Assembly (NCBI GenBank): GCA_958295855.1
Contig: OY282383.1
Span: 4,444,481 to 4,508,480, forward strand
Direction: 5' to 3'
Length of the DNA: 64,000 nt
Origin: an uncultured Poribacteria bacterium
GTDB taxonomy: Bacteria > Poribacteria > WGA-4E > WGA-3G
Every line of letters begins with the position of its first letter. The first letter of the stretch is position 1. Below, piece by piece: positions 1-8,963 of this stretch. Both the position numbers and the translations under genes were made by a program. The notes below the pieces were generated by a model that was given only the letters and a program-made list of their open reading frames with translations, made no database searches and had not been told where the DNA came from.

Positions 1-742
1 GGCTTACTGCACTTTCACGCACACGGGCGGAGATTAGCAAACCTAATGCGATAAAAAGACAGATATAGAGCATCGCGACGCTGAGAATCATGCCTAACCG
101 CATCCATGCCTCGGCACCGAGTTGCACATCTCCCGATATGTAAATTAACAGAAGGTTCATCAACACTGCTAAAGCTAAGGGAATACTTAAGCTGATTAAG
201 GCACCTAAAAACTTGCCGATGAGCACGGTGTGCCTCGGGATGGGATTTGCCAACATTAATCGGAGGGTGCCGCTCTCCCGTTCCCCGGCGATAGCATCGA
301 AGGTGAATAAGAGCGCGATGAAACTCAAGACATAACCGATAATAAATGCCCAATCCACCTTCGTAAAGTCGGGCCGGATGTCCCGAAGGTTGGGTGTCGC
401 AGCGGGATAGGTCATCCTCCAGACCCACATTTCGTTCCATCCATCTACATGTGTCGGTAAAAATGCTTCGCCGCCATCTGCACAGAAAGAGAGCTGTGAG
501 GGTGCTTTGTGAAGTTCCCCCGGGCCCTCGGAAGCGAGGAGATAGAGACTATCGGTACGCGTGGATAAAACTTTCAGAGATTCGCCTACGTTCTCGCGAT
601 ATTTCTGTAGCCGGTCTGGGTGTTCCCGATGATGCACGAGGGCATTAATTAGCATCAATGCCAACAGCAATAACGTTGTCAGGGCAAAGCGGAGGCTATT
701 GAGGTTATCGTAGAGTTCGCGCTTTGTTATGTGCCAAATCAT
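1..742 (-). CDS. ABC-2 type transporter permease, 3'-truncated by window edge (A-type paralog 1)
   Basis: The reading frame is open from an ATG at 742 to the left edge of the window, so only the N-terminal 247 residues are visible. It starts MIWHITKRELYDNL, has a hydrophobic segment near residues 12-32, an extracytoplasmic stretch, then several membrane segments. Between these lies the FDAIAGERE-SGTL motif typical of ABC-2 permeases of the NosY/GldF type. It closely matches the permease at 4251-5696, including the GPGEL and LSFCA(D/H)G motifs of the outer loop, so it is a paralog. No ATPase gene is present in the window; one may lie beyond the left edge. The substrate cannot be told from the sequence. 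Confidence 0.85.
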   Translation of the reverse strand, partial: MIWHITKRELYDNLNSLRFALTTLLLLALMLINALVHHREHPDRLQKYRENVGESLKVLSTRTDSLYLLASEGPGELHKAPSQLSFCADGGEAFLPTHVDGWNEMWVWRMTYPAATPNLRDIRPDFTKVDWAFIIGYVLSFIALLFTFDAIAGERESGTLRLMLANPIPRHTVLIGKFLGALISLSIPLALAVLMNLLLIYISGDVQLGAEAWMRLGMILSVAMLYICLFIALGLLISARVRESAVS

Positions 743-744
743 TT

Positions 745-1090
745 TTTCATCAATTACGTTTCTGCTCCGATTTTTCCGCATGAGGTATTTACCCCTGCAA
801 AGCAGGGGCGGATACCCGGTTCAAAATCGGGTTTCTTATTCATTGTTGAGTCCTCCCTGCTAATTAAGGTTGCATAAGAAACCTCCGGCGAGAGCTACGA
901 GGCGCGCATTAGCGCGCGTTTTTGGTATCCTGCCAATGGTATTGGTTTCCCCTGCAAAGCAGGGGTTTCATACCAAGTTGTGAATGGCCAATGAACAACT
1001 TTTTTATTTCTTACATTGTTGTGAATTTTAATGAACAACTTTTTTATTTCTTACTTATGCTGATTACTCCGCAAGGAAAGACAAAAAACC
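745..1090 (+). repeat. Mosaic intergenic repeat with palindromic elements and a duplicated gene-leader segment
   Basis: This gene-free stretch is made of repeats. In order it holds one half of a CCGATTTT/CAAAATCGG hairpin, a palindromic element inserted in that hairpin (784-816), a segment with CGAGAGCTACGAGGCGCGC, a second palindromic element (938-974), two copies of an AAGTTGTGAATG...ACAACTTTTTTATTTCTTAC motif (about 974-1055), and GATTACTCCGCAAGGAA. The same order recurs at 29826-30035 and in part at 62900-63077. There the last segment is the leader of a gene; here it runs into the 3' end of a minus-strand gene and leads nowhere. Confidence 0.8.
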
Positions 1091-1093
1091 ATT

Positions 1094-2602
1094 CTACACC
1101 TCGCTTTTGGTGAAAATCAGCACTATCGTCATGAACAGGGCAAGATTGCACATCAGCAATAGCAACACATCCGGGAATGCCCGCTTCGAATGTGTCCATG
1201 CATCGCTACGCGCAAAATCAAAGTGTGGCAAGGTACGCCACTCAACGCCTCCCTTGTCTGACGCAAACCATTCCCTTGAAGAAAACGCCTTTTTTGCGTA
1301 GAAATAGTCAATCACTGTCTGCCGGTACTGTTGTGCCGATGCGAAAAAATCTCGGATGCCATCCAGATCGGTGCCTGCCCATGCCTGTGTTGCTGCATCG
1401 TATATTCCGACTGGTGAGAGCTTCAACCACATTCTATCCATGGTAGCAGGCTGAACGAAAATGGCTTCGAGTGCCTGTTTTCTGATGAGCCATGCGCGCG
1501 TTGCCGTGCTGATAACTAGCGGTTCAAGGAAGTCATAATACGCTTGCACCTGCGGTACGCGCAGTTCGGATTCTGCCGGAATCTCTCGAACGTTGCTTCG
1601 TTGATGATGATAAGACTCGAGTGTTGATGGATTAACGTTAAAAAAAGAGTTCCAACTCTCACCTGCCCTATGCGTTAGTTCACGCACCGGATTATCCGCT
1701 GCAATGCCTGCATTTGCGAGGTACAGTTTTCGCTCCCGCTCAAACTCGTCCCACAATTGGTGAATTTGATTCGCTGCAGAGCTCAGGTGCGCGTGCGCGT
1801 TCGGCATCGGGTTAAGGGTGGCACGCGTCAAGTTCGGATAAACGAGAACCAGAAATCCCCAAATGAACATGGAGAGCATCAGCGAGGTATTCATTCGGCG
1901 AACCGTGGTTGAAATCAGCAATCCCATGAGGTAGAACACAGACAGATACGCCAGAGAAGTCAGCACAATGCCACCGATGCGGAGAAAATCATCTAGAGAA
2001 AGCGACAGCGAACGGTGAGACGTTAACAATAGCATTGCCAAGAGCAGGCTTATCAGTAACGGTATCAGCAGGCATGCCATTGCGCTGATGTATTTGGCAA
2101 GTAGCATGTCACCGCGCCGGATGGGCTGCGTCAAGACCAGACGTAACGTGCCACGTTCGCGTTCCCCCGCAATGGCATCGTAGGCAAAGATGAGTGCCAT
2201 CAGGCTGAGAACCACCTCAAAGATAAAAACAATATCAATTGAAGAAAAGAGGTTGAGAAAGGGGTTATCCGAACCGTGCATAGCGGCATCCCACAGCGTT
2301 GGCACAGCACTGTGATGAATCCTAACAGAATTCCCCAGTCGCTTCTCCAATCCGACATTGAAGATGCTCAAGGGATTCGGCGGCATGTCGACGTACAACC
2401 AGTAGTGCGAATAGGTTTCTGTCTCCACCTCTTGCCGATGCGTTTTGACCGCGGTGTTGTAGCTTGCCAATCGCCGCTCGTACTCCTTGATTAGCACAGC
2501 GGTATTGGCAACGACGAGCAATAACGTGATAAACATGGCAGCGGCGAAGCGAAACGTCATCAGATTGTTAAGCACTTCCCGGCGGATAAGTGTTGTTAGC
2601 AT
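1094..2602 (-). CDS. ABC-2 type transporter permease (B-type paralog 1)
   Basis: This is a multi-membrane permease of about 502 residues. I start it at MLTTLIRREVL (2602), because the upstream in-frame extension is arginine-rich repeat DNA with no homology to the paralogs. A first membrane helix (about residues 18-38) is followed by a long extracytoplasmic region. Then come the AYDAIAGERERGTLRL motif and five or so helices, a second soluble region, and a final C-terminal helix. It is paralogous to 5713-7254: both have the 'NPLSIFNVG/NPLGIFNVG' loop motif, 'SDNPFL', and a 'FSSR-WF' motif near the C terminus. Such permeases normally pair with an ATPase, which is not seen here. Confidence 0.85.
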   Translation of the reverse strand: MLTTLIRREVLNNLMTFRFAAAMFITLLLVVANTAVLIKEYERRLASYNTAVKTHRQEVETETYSHYWLYVDMPPNPLSIFNVGLEKRLGNSVRIHHSAVPTLWDAAMHGSDNPFLNLFSSIDIVFIFEVVLSLMALIFAYDAIAGERERGTLRLVLTQPIRRGDMLLAKYISAMACLLIPLLISLLLAMLLLTSHRSLSLSLDDFLRIGGIVLTSLAYLSVFYLMGLLISTTVRRMNTSLMLSMFIWGFLVLVYPNLTRATLNPMPNAHAHLSSAANQIHQLWDEFERERKLYLANAGIAADNPVRELTHRAGESWNSFFNVNPSTLESYHHQRSNVREIPAESELRVPQVQAYYDFLEPLVISTATRAWLIRKQALEAIFVQPATMDRMWLKLSPVGIYDAATQAWAGTDLDGIRDFFASAQQYRQTVIDYFYAKKAFSSREWFASDKGGVEWRTLPHFDFARSDAWTHSKRAFPDVLLLLMCNLALFMTIVLIFTKSEV

Positions 2603-3529
2603 AATTGTAAGGGTAGGGCCCCGTCTCCGCCTGTCTGCAGCGGAGCACAGGTAGGAGCGAGCTCCGAATCGCAACGGCCTACCACCTCTATGGACAACTG
2701 GGATATTACCGAGCAGAGCACAGGTAGGGGTGATAGCTCGGAAAGTTGCTTATTCGCCCGCCGAATCAGTGGATTTGATTTCGTATCGTGCTAACTCAAG
2801 GCTCTTGACAGTGACTGAAGACTCAGGCAGCATTTTGAGAAGTATATCCTCAGATTCTTGATGAAACTTGACAATCCCGATGTTGGGGGCTAACCAGAGC
2901 GTTGTAACGGATTCCCCTGCTGACTCAGGTATACCTTCTGCTTTTTTGACCGTGGTTGCTGTCCGGTACTCAACTTTTAAACAGTCTTCAAAGGTGCCAG
3001 CTGTGGTTTTGACGGTTTCTGTGGTTATGACCTTGCCCGTTTCGACGATGGTAGCATCAAATGTGAGTGGTGGGAATTGACTGGCTCCCCCGAGCTGCTC
3101 GACGTCCCCCTGCGCCTCCAGAGTGAGAAGCACATTTATCTCCATTGCGTTCCATTCTTCGTCGGAAGTGATAGGAGTTGGGAGCAAATAGAAAGAGTCT
3201 TGCGCCGCTATGTCGATATCGGAAATGAGATCGAAGGCGACCTCAGCATCCCCGGGAACTCTGCGATTTGCCTCTGCCCGCAGTAGTACGAGGAAACGCT
3301 CGACCTCTTTGGTTAGCACCGCTTTAGTTGCCTTTTCAACCTCATCTCCGACAAAGAACGTAGCCGAAGCCTCATCGCCCTGGTAAAAATAGGGTTGAAC
3401 GTAATACTCGTAATCTGCCCAGTCTTCCACAGTAGGTTCATAGGTGAAGGCACAATACGTCTTACCCTCAATCTCCTCTTCTTTCACAGCGCGGCGTGTG
3501 AATGTGTTGCCATCTGCATCTTCGTAAAC

Positions 3530-4040
3530 CGCTTTGTGGGATTTATACATATCTGGTCTAACCAAGACAAATCTAACAGGTTATTCCATCAGTTACCGCA
3601 CTTCCTGCTTCATCGTTCACCGCCTACCAGCGTAGGTCTTACGTGTACTCCACAGGCGTTTAAGGTATTAGCCCTGCTTTGCAGGGTAAATACCGATTAT
3701 GTGTCGCCAGAGCTGTGCGCCACAGAGTTTGTTCTCCTGCATCAGCAGTAGGCTTGTGTTTTTTCAAGCCTTGTGGTTTTTGATCCTGCTGTTTTATGCA
3801 AGTGAACGCACGCTTTTGTTTTTAGATTTTTTGCAGACTGAAACCTCGCTCTCACGCTTTTATTCCCTGTGTAGTGGGAAGGCACGCTACCAAGCGGTAA
3901 CGCTACACACGCCTGCCTACGCGAGTTGTATACAATTATACCACACAGACTATAGATTGTCAAATCTTTTTTTGATGGTAATGTCAAGGTTTTACCACAT
4001 TTGTATAGATTTGACGAGATTTTACGGCACTGCAACCTGC
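3530..4040 (-). mobile_element. Probable tnpB-derived non-autonomous (MITE-like) insertion
   Basis: This segment splits the secreted-protein gene. Read on the minus strand it begins near a perfect promoter, has no complete gene, and ends with GGCGGTGAACGATGAAGCAG followed by a weak hairpin. Sequence of the type 'gtgaacg..atgaagcaggaa' is typical of the 3' end of IS200/IS605-group tnpB genes and their omega-RNA. Just upstream, one frame reads like a decayed TnpB tail (GEQTLWRTALATHNR, then TPVEYT). A palindromic element (3664-3694) sits inside that relic. The assignment rests on recall of end sequences and needs alignment. The ends are set by gene continuity. Confidence 0.45.
3935..3963 (-). 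promoter_or_regulatory. Perfect-consensus sigma70 promoter inside the insertion
   Basis: On the minus strand TTGACA is followed by exactly 17 bases and TATAAT. It points toward the 3' fragment of the interrupted gene at 2750-3529 and could transcribe the insertion itself as an RNA of roughly 400 nt. Confidence 0.75.
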
Positions 4041-4250
4041 CCAGTAACTCCCGATTGCGTGTGGGAAGTAGGCATCTGTCCCTTCCTTCCCCACCAGCGC
4101 CGCACTGAAGCCAAAAATGAGCAACAGACTCAAAACGACACGAAATCTTTTCAACATGAGAGATTCCTCCAATTTTTATCGTAAAATCTAAACATGAGTG
4201 GACACACTGTTGTAGGTGGGTTTCATTCAGGAAAACCTGCTATATCCTCT

Positions 4251-5696
4251 CTATTTCACATCACTTTTGAGAAAAGAAATCTGTGCCACAATAAAGAACA
4301 ACAGATTGAAAAGAATCAACAGCCCAACGGGGACAAGCACACTTTCATGTGAGATATGCTCTGTAAATCTCGGCACTGCCGCCGGAGTCACCGGTTTCTG
4401 GGACAACCCCTCTTTCACAGGGTAGATATGGAGGCTTTCCGGATCGCTCCTATCCTCTGTTTTGATGAAATCTGTAAACGTTTGGCGATAGCGGCGTGCC
4501 TGTTTGACAAAATTCATATAACTGACAACCCCCGTGTTTGCGAGCCCCTCCATCGCATACTGAAAGCACGCTAGCGGTGAGATTTGGGTGAGGTCACGAG
4601 CGAGCTGTACCTGCCTAAACTGCTGGTCGATGTGTCCATCGGCGATCTGTGTCTCCGTGTCGCTGATTGCTGTGAAGTATGTCGCCCAGCGGCGTGTCAC
4701 GGAAGGTCTTTCGATGGCAGGTGCTTTTTTTAACTTCGGTGAGGGGCCCTCTCGCCATTCAGCATCGATTTGACCCAATTGCACCCGTTTTCGCATGGAG
4801 ACTGCGTCAACCGATGGAATGGGTTTCAGGTTGCCGACAAAAGTTCCCAATAGACTCGGAAACACAAACGCCAAGCAGACCCAAGTTAATAAGAGCCACA
4901 CCAAGCTGGTAATCGCATTTGAGACGCGGCTTGAGAAAAACAGTCCGAGAAAGATGAAAACAGAGACGTGCAACACAAAAAGCCCCACCATACCCAAAAT
5001 TCTCAGCCAATCGCTTGAGTCAAACAGGATGCTCCCCGTGAGGAGGATAGCCAACAAGTTCATTAGAATGCCAATGACAAGCGGCACCATCAGCGTCAAA
5101 AACGCACCGAGGTATTTCCCCAACAATACCTGCCCCCGTGAGACTGTGTTAGACATTATCAGGCTCAGCGTGCCGCGCGACCGTTCCCCGGCGATGGCAT
5201 CGAACGTGAACAAAATCGCAAAGAAACTCATCAGCATACCGATGAAAACCCAGTCAATTTTGATACGCTGAGGTGCCTTGCTGTAAGAGCTCATTAACGG
5301 ATACGCTAATGAAAACGGGTGGCGCCACGCGTAATCTTCATCGGGAATACCGCGGGTTCGACTGGTACTTCTCTCACTTTTCATCATGACAGAACGCGGT
5401 ATCACTTCATCTGCCCCATGGGCACAGAATGTCAGCCGGCTGGGCCTCTTCGGAAGCTCCCCGGGGCCCACCAATGCTAACTCCGCCAAACTCTTATTCG
5501 CGTTCTCTTTGATATGAGCGTCATTTTGTGTGACGTACCGGTTATAGGCATTGTTTTGCACAGCATAACCATCATCGCCTAAGCCGTATATCAGGGCGTT
5601 CGCCACAAACAGGAGCGGCAAAAGAATTATCATCAAGGCGAACCGCAGCGTCATAAAATGGTGATATATCTCTTTCGTTGCAATGTGCCAAATCAT
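4251..5696 (-). CDS. ABC-2 type transporter permease (A-type paralog 2)
   Basis: A 481-residue permease starting MIWHIATKEIYHHF, with AAGGAG upstream. It has an N-terminal helix, a large outer loop, then FDAIAGERSRGTLSL and a cluster of about five membrane helices, a second soluble loop and a last helix near the C terminus. It lies 16 bp downstream of the B-type permease at 5713-7254, so the two are almost certainly cotranscribed. It is the full-length counterpart of the truncated gene at the left edge. The family exports varied substrates (NosY, GldF and similar), so no substrate is assigned. Confidence 0.87.
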   Translation of the reverse strand: MIWHIATKEIYHHFMTLRFALMIILLPLLFVANALIYGLGDDGYAVQNNAYNRYVTQNDAHIKENANKSLAELALVGPGELPKRPSRLTFCAHGADEVIPRSVMMKSERSTSRTRGIPDEDYAWRHPFSLAYPLMSSYSKAPQRIKIDWVFIGMLMSFFAILFTFDAIAGERSRGTLSLIMSNTVSRGQVLLGKYLGAFLTLMVPLVIGILMNLLAILLTGSILFDSSDWLRILGMVGLFVLHVSVFIFLGLFFSSRVSNAITSLVWLLLTWVCLAFVFPSLLGTFVGNLKPIPSVDAVSMRKRVQLGQIDAEWREGPSPKLKKAPAIERPSVTRRWATYFTAISDTETQIADGHIDQQFRQVQLARDLTQISPLACFQYAMEGLANTGVVSYMNFVKQARRYRQTFTDFIKTEDRSDPESLHIYPVKEGLSQKPVTPAAVPRFTEHISHESVLVPVGLLILFNLLFFIVAQISFLKSDVK

Positions 5697-5712
5697 CTGT
5701 TTCTCCTTTTAC

Positions 5713-7254
5713 TCAGCTCAGCTCATATCGAAGGAAGGAGACATAAGCCGCCATGAATAGCACGATATTCCACGCCAATAAGATCAAAATATCTACAGCG
5801 GCGCGCGAGAAACTTTGGGAGACAGAGAGTCGCCGATATCGCTCTTCTGAATATTGGGGCAGATCTGTCAACGCCGCCTTGCCTTGGTCGGTCGAAAACC
5901 ACGCGCGCGAAGAAAACGCCTTTTTATCCTTCAAATATTCAACAATCTCACGCTTATAGGTTCTGGCACCCTCAATAAAATCGTTATAGCTCTGCCGGTC
6001 GGTCCCTGCTATTGCCCCGACAGCGAAGTGGTATACATCTGCGAAGGAGATGCGGGCGAGCGCGTCTGCGAACTTCGCATTCCGCTCTTGCTCTTCCCCA
6101 GGTTTTTTGAGAATTGCCTCCGCTTTATCGGCATACGCAATTCGAAGTGGCTCCTGATAACCTAAAAATTCCTGAAGAACAGAAACATCCGCGTACCTGA
6201 TATTTCCAATGTGATAACTCTCTGTAACAAACCAGTCGTCAGCCATAGAGGAAGTACCAGCAGAGCCACCTTTTTTACCTTCTGCATCGCGGCGCCAAGA
6301 AACCGTCTTCGTTGGACTATCGTAACCCCTCTTTTTAAGATAGGCATCGCGTTCTTTTCTGAAATCATTCCAGACTTGAGAAGTCTGTTGAAAAACCTCT
6401 TTTTTCGATTGCGGCTTATGTGGGGAGAATTTTGCTACCGCAAACGTCGCCACATTTGAATGAACGCTTGTCAGAATCACCCAAATAAACATCGAAAGAA
6501 TCAACGTCGTTGCGGCTTCCTTCGTCCAAACAGACAGGAGGAGTCCTAAAAGATACCACGTTGACACGTACAACAACGAGACACCGAATATCAGCAGAAT
6601 GTGTAACATGTCGTTTCCATCAAAGGCAGTGGCAGGTGAAGAGAGTGCCATTAACAGTGCCACGATTAAACTCACCACAACAATCGGGAATAGCGACAAC
6701 ATCCCGCCGAGGTATTTCCCTAACAGTACCGTGTCTCTCGGTATCGAATTGGATAACACGAGCTTCAGCGTGCCATCCTCTCTTTCCCCGGAAATGGTAT
6801 TGTAAGCAAACAGAATAGCCAACGCGCTGAGCACGATTTTGAAGATGAAAACCACATCCACAGTCAGGAACATGGACAAGAAGGGGTTGTCTGAACCTCG
6901 TTTCTGGGTTGGTGCCATCCATATAGGAGAGGAGAATTCAAAGATGGGTTTTGCCAATTCAACGGTGACTGTATTTGCACCGAGGTTCTCTGTCCCCACG
7001 TTAAAGATACCCAGCGGATTCGGTTTTCGGTGCGCTTTCGGCTTGATTTTGGCGTAGAGATCCCACTCCCGCGCCTCCGCCTTTGCCTCTCGTACGGCGG
7101 TGTTGTAAGCCGTCAAACGCTTTTCGTAATCGTCGACTTGCACCAAAACTGCAACAGCCGTTGCGAGTAGACACACCAGAAACCCAATCATGAATCGAGA
7201 TGTCAACACATTTGAGACGAATTCGCGCTGGATTATCAACCACAGTGTATGCAT
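5713..7254 (-). CDS. ABC-2 type transporter permease (B-type paralog 2)
   Basis: A 513-residue permease starting MHTLWLIIQREFVSNV. The first helix is at about residues 20-42, then comes an outer loop with NPLGIFNVG and SDNPFLSMF. The motif AYNTISGEREDGTLKL precedes a block of helices, and a final helix lies near the C terminus. It is paralogous to 1094-2602 and pairs with the A-type gene just downstream. The order B-A, spacer gene, B-A on the minus strand shows that a two-gene permease unit has been duplicated. Confidence 0.87.
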   Translation of the reverse strand: MHTLWLIIQREFVSNVLTSRFMIGFLVCLLATAVAVLVQVDDYEKRLTAYNTAVREAKAEAREWDLYAKIKPKAHRKPNPLGIFNVGTENLGANTVTVELAKPIFEFSSPIWMAPTQKRGSDNPFLSMFLTVDVVFIFKIVLSALAILFAYNTISGEREDGTLKLVLSNSIPRDTVLLGKYLGGMLSLFPIVVVSLIVALLMALSSPATAFDGNDMLHILLIFGVSLLYVSTWYLLGLLLSVWTKEAATTLILSMFIWVILTSVHSNVATFAVAKFSPHKPQSKKEVFQQTSQVWNDFRKERDAYLKKRGYDSPTKTVSWRRDAEGKKGGSAGTSSMADDWFVTESYHIGNIRYADVSVLQEFLGYQEPLRIAYADKAEAILKKPGEEQERNAKFADALARISFADVYHFAVGAIAGTDRQSYNDFIEGARTYKREIVEYLKDKKAFSSRAWFSTDQGKAALTDLPQYSEERYRRLSVSQSFSRAAVDILILLAWNIVLFMAAYVSFLRYELS

Positions 7255-7543
7255 AAACTTACCTCATCCCATAGTAGTAGGCACGCTCCGCGGGTTCTCC
7301 GTAACAACCACTAAAAAGGATACCCGTTTTGCAAAAAAATATCAAAGCAAAAAATGAACCAAGTTGTGAGTGACTAGCGAACAACTTTTTTGGCGAAGCT
7401 TGCAAGCCAAGTTGTGAATGAAAAATGAACAACTTTTTTATTTCTTACATTACTTGCTATTCAAATCTATTTCTTACATTAGGCCGGTTATATTTGCTCC
7501 GGTATTCCTAAAAAACAAGGGGCTATTCCTTAGCGCAGTAGAA
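7255..7543. repeat. Intergenic repeats with AAGTTGTGA...ACAACTTTTTT hairpins
   Basis: No gene is seen. Two copies of an AAGTTGTGA(G/A)TG...GAACAACTTTTTT motif lie at about 7364-7392 and 7411-7440. The second is followed by TTATTTCTTACATT, part of which recurs about 35 bp later. The same motif occurs twice near 974-1055. Each copy can fold as a 7-bp stem with a T tract, but the T tract is on the plus strand while both flanking genes are on the minus strand. Confidence 0.7.
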
Positions 7544-8641
7544 TCAGTAATCAGCGATGGAACCGTCTTTTAACCGACTGTCAGGCCAGGTAAAGCGTCT
7601 ACCCTGTTCCTGCCCGACTTCAATCACCTTTGCTTCATCGACAACAACGCCTAAGCCAGGGCCTTCTGGAAGCGAAACGTAACCCTCTTCGTCCATCTCC
7701 CACGTCTTGTGGGCAACACCCTCCGGCAGGACGTTCTCATAGCCTTCGTGGATGAGGAAAAACGGCACCGCAGCAGAGAGCTGAAAACTGGCGGTGAGGC
7801 CGAGATAGGACATCGTGCAGTGCGGTGCAATCGGGACGTGATGCGCTTCGGCGAGGGCGGCAACCTTCTTGACTTGGGTGATGCCCCCGCCATGCCCACA
7901 ATCTGGCTGAAGGATGTCAATCACTTGTGCTTCAAGGATTTCGCGAACCTCCCATATTGTGCGGTCGCGTTCGCCGGTTGCCAAGGGCACGGGGACGGAC
8001 TCTCGAATTTTTCGCATGACTTCAATGTTGCCCGGCACCCACGCCTCCTCTAAAAAGAGCAGGGCATCGGGTTTTAGGTAACTCGCAAATTGTTTGACGA
8101 TAGGCGGCGGTAAGCAGCTATGTGCATCAAACATGACTGCGCCATCGGAGCCGACTTTTTCACGCGCATCGCGAACGCGCTGAACCAAGTCGGCGATCTC
8201 ATCAGGAGTGCCTGCAAACGGCTTGGAACCGCCAGGGCCCGTTTTAATCGCTTTTGGGCTCGGGTACTTCCAAATTTTATCGCGGCAGGGGCCGCCGAGC
8301 AAACGGTAGACTGGCACCTCCCAGAGTTTTCCGGCAATATCCCACAATGCCATATCAATGGCGGAGATAGTATGCACCATCAAGCCGCCGCCGCGGATGT
8401 TGCGGTGCGCGCGGAACAAGCGTTGCCAGTGATGCTCAATGCGCGTCGGGTTTTCACCGATAATCAGTTCCGACAAGGAGCGTGCCAAGGCACAGGTGAC
8501 GGTCGTCTCCATATTGTTGATCTCGCCCCAACCCGTAACCCCCATGTTCGTTTCAATCTTGACGTAGGCTTTCACGCCCATTGGAAAAGCCTCAAGGTTT
8601 GTCACTCGGATCTGTGAACCTTTATCTTCATAGTCAGCCAT
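7544..8641 (-). CDS. Mandelate racemase/muconate lactonizing enzyme family protein (acid-sugar dehydratase-like)
   Basis: An enolase-superfamily enzyme of 365 residues. I start it at MADYEDKGSQIRV (8641), 9 nt after an AAAGGGG site, not at the longer ATG at 8692. The N-terminal capping domain has the MR-type IDMALWDIAGK motif. The barrel domain shows the metal-ligand series FDAHSC, LEEAW and ATGERD, with DCGHGGGITQ and the PHCTMSYLG catalytic-histidine region near the end. These fit Mg-dependent proton abstraction next to a carboxylate, as in galactonate or other sugar-acid dehydratases. The divergent Gfo/Idh/MocA oxidoreductase upstream fits carbohydrate catabolism. The substrate is not determined. 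Confidence 0.88.
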   Translation of the reverse strand: MADYEDKGSQIRVTNLEAFPMGVKAYVKIETNMGVTGWGEINNMETTVTCALARSLSELIIGENPTRIEHHWQRLFRAHRNIRGGGLMVHTISAIDMALWDIAGKLWEVPVYRLLGGPCRDKIWKYPSPKAIKTGPGGSKPFAGTPDEIADLVQRVRDAREKVGSDGAVMFDAHSCLPPPIVKQFASYLKPDALLFLEEAWVPGNIEVMRKIRESVPVPLATGERDRTIWEVREILEAQVIDILQPDCGHGGGITQVKKVAALAEAHHVPIAPHCTMSYLGLTASFQLSAAVPFFLIHEGYENVLPEGVAHKTWEMDEEGYVSLPEGPGLGVVVDEAKVIEVGQEQGRRFTWPDSRLKDGSIADY

Positions 8642-8963
8642 CTGAATAATCCCCTTTCGTTGTAGGGCAAAGCTTGCAAGCCCATATTGCATTGCTATAG
8701 TTTTTCACACTTCTGAAAGTTTGTCAAGGGAATAGTTGTCAGTTGTTAGTTAAGAGACAACTGATAAGACAAGGACAGATCTGTCTCGCAGACTATGGGT
8801 AGGCACAAGGCCTACCCCTACTCGGAATCTGTCCTGAAAATTTCGCTAAAAAGTTGAAAGTTTTCATATCCCTTTGCTATTAGAGACTTTTTAGAGAAAA
8901 AAGAATTGACAGCAACTAGAAAAATTGATAGAATCTTTGTTAATATAGAAGGAGGCTAAACAG
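8642..8963. other. Divergent intergenic region with a GTAGGCACAAGGCCTAC hairpin
   Basis: This region separates the minus-strand enolase-superfamily gene from the plus-strand oxidoreductase. It holds a dispersed hairpin repeat around 8799-8822 (GTAGGCACAAGGCCTACCCC) and the promoter of the plus-strand gene. No small gene is seen. Confidence 0.6.
8906..8934 (+). promoter_or_regulatory. Sigma70-type promoter of the Gfo/Idh/MocA gene
   Basis: TTGACA, 17 bases, TAGAAT, lying 30 bp upstream of the ATG at 8964. A strong ribosome site (AGAAGGAGG) follows. Confidence 0.7.

Larger units (their letters stand above)
2750..4157 (-). pseudogene. Secreted protein gene of unknown function interrupted by a 0.5-kb insertion
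   Basis: Two pieces look like one gene. The 5' piece (4041-4157) starts at an ATG with a GGAGG site. It encodes a signal peptide (MLKRFRVVLSLLLIFGFSAA) and a mature start ending FPHAIGSYW. The 3' piece (2750-3529) continues VYEDADGNTFTRRA and ends after 260 codons. Joined at SYW-VYED they would give a protein of about 298 residues without a stop. The 511 bp between them are not a multiple of three and contain stops in the frame. The 3' piece alone can be read from an ATG at 3565, without a signal peptide or a clear ribosome site. I do not recognise the family. The exact junction is inferred, not proven. Confidence 0.65.

Noticed and set aside
974..1055. Rho-independent terminators (AAGTTGT...ACAACTT plus T run)
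   Set aside because: The T runs are on the plus strand, but no plus-strand gene ends here. The same motif recurs at 7364-7440 in the same wrong orientation, so it is a repeat family.
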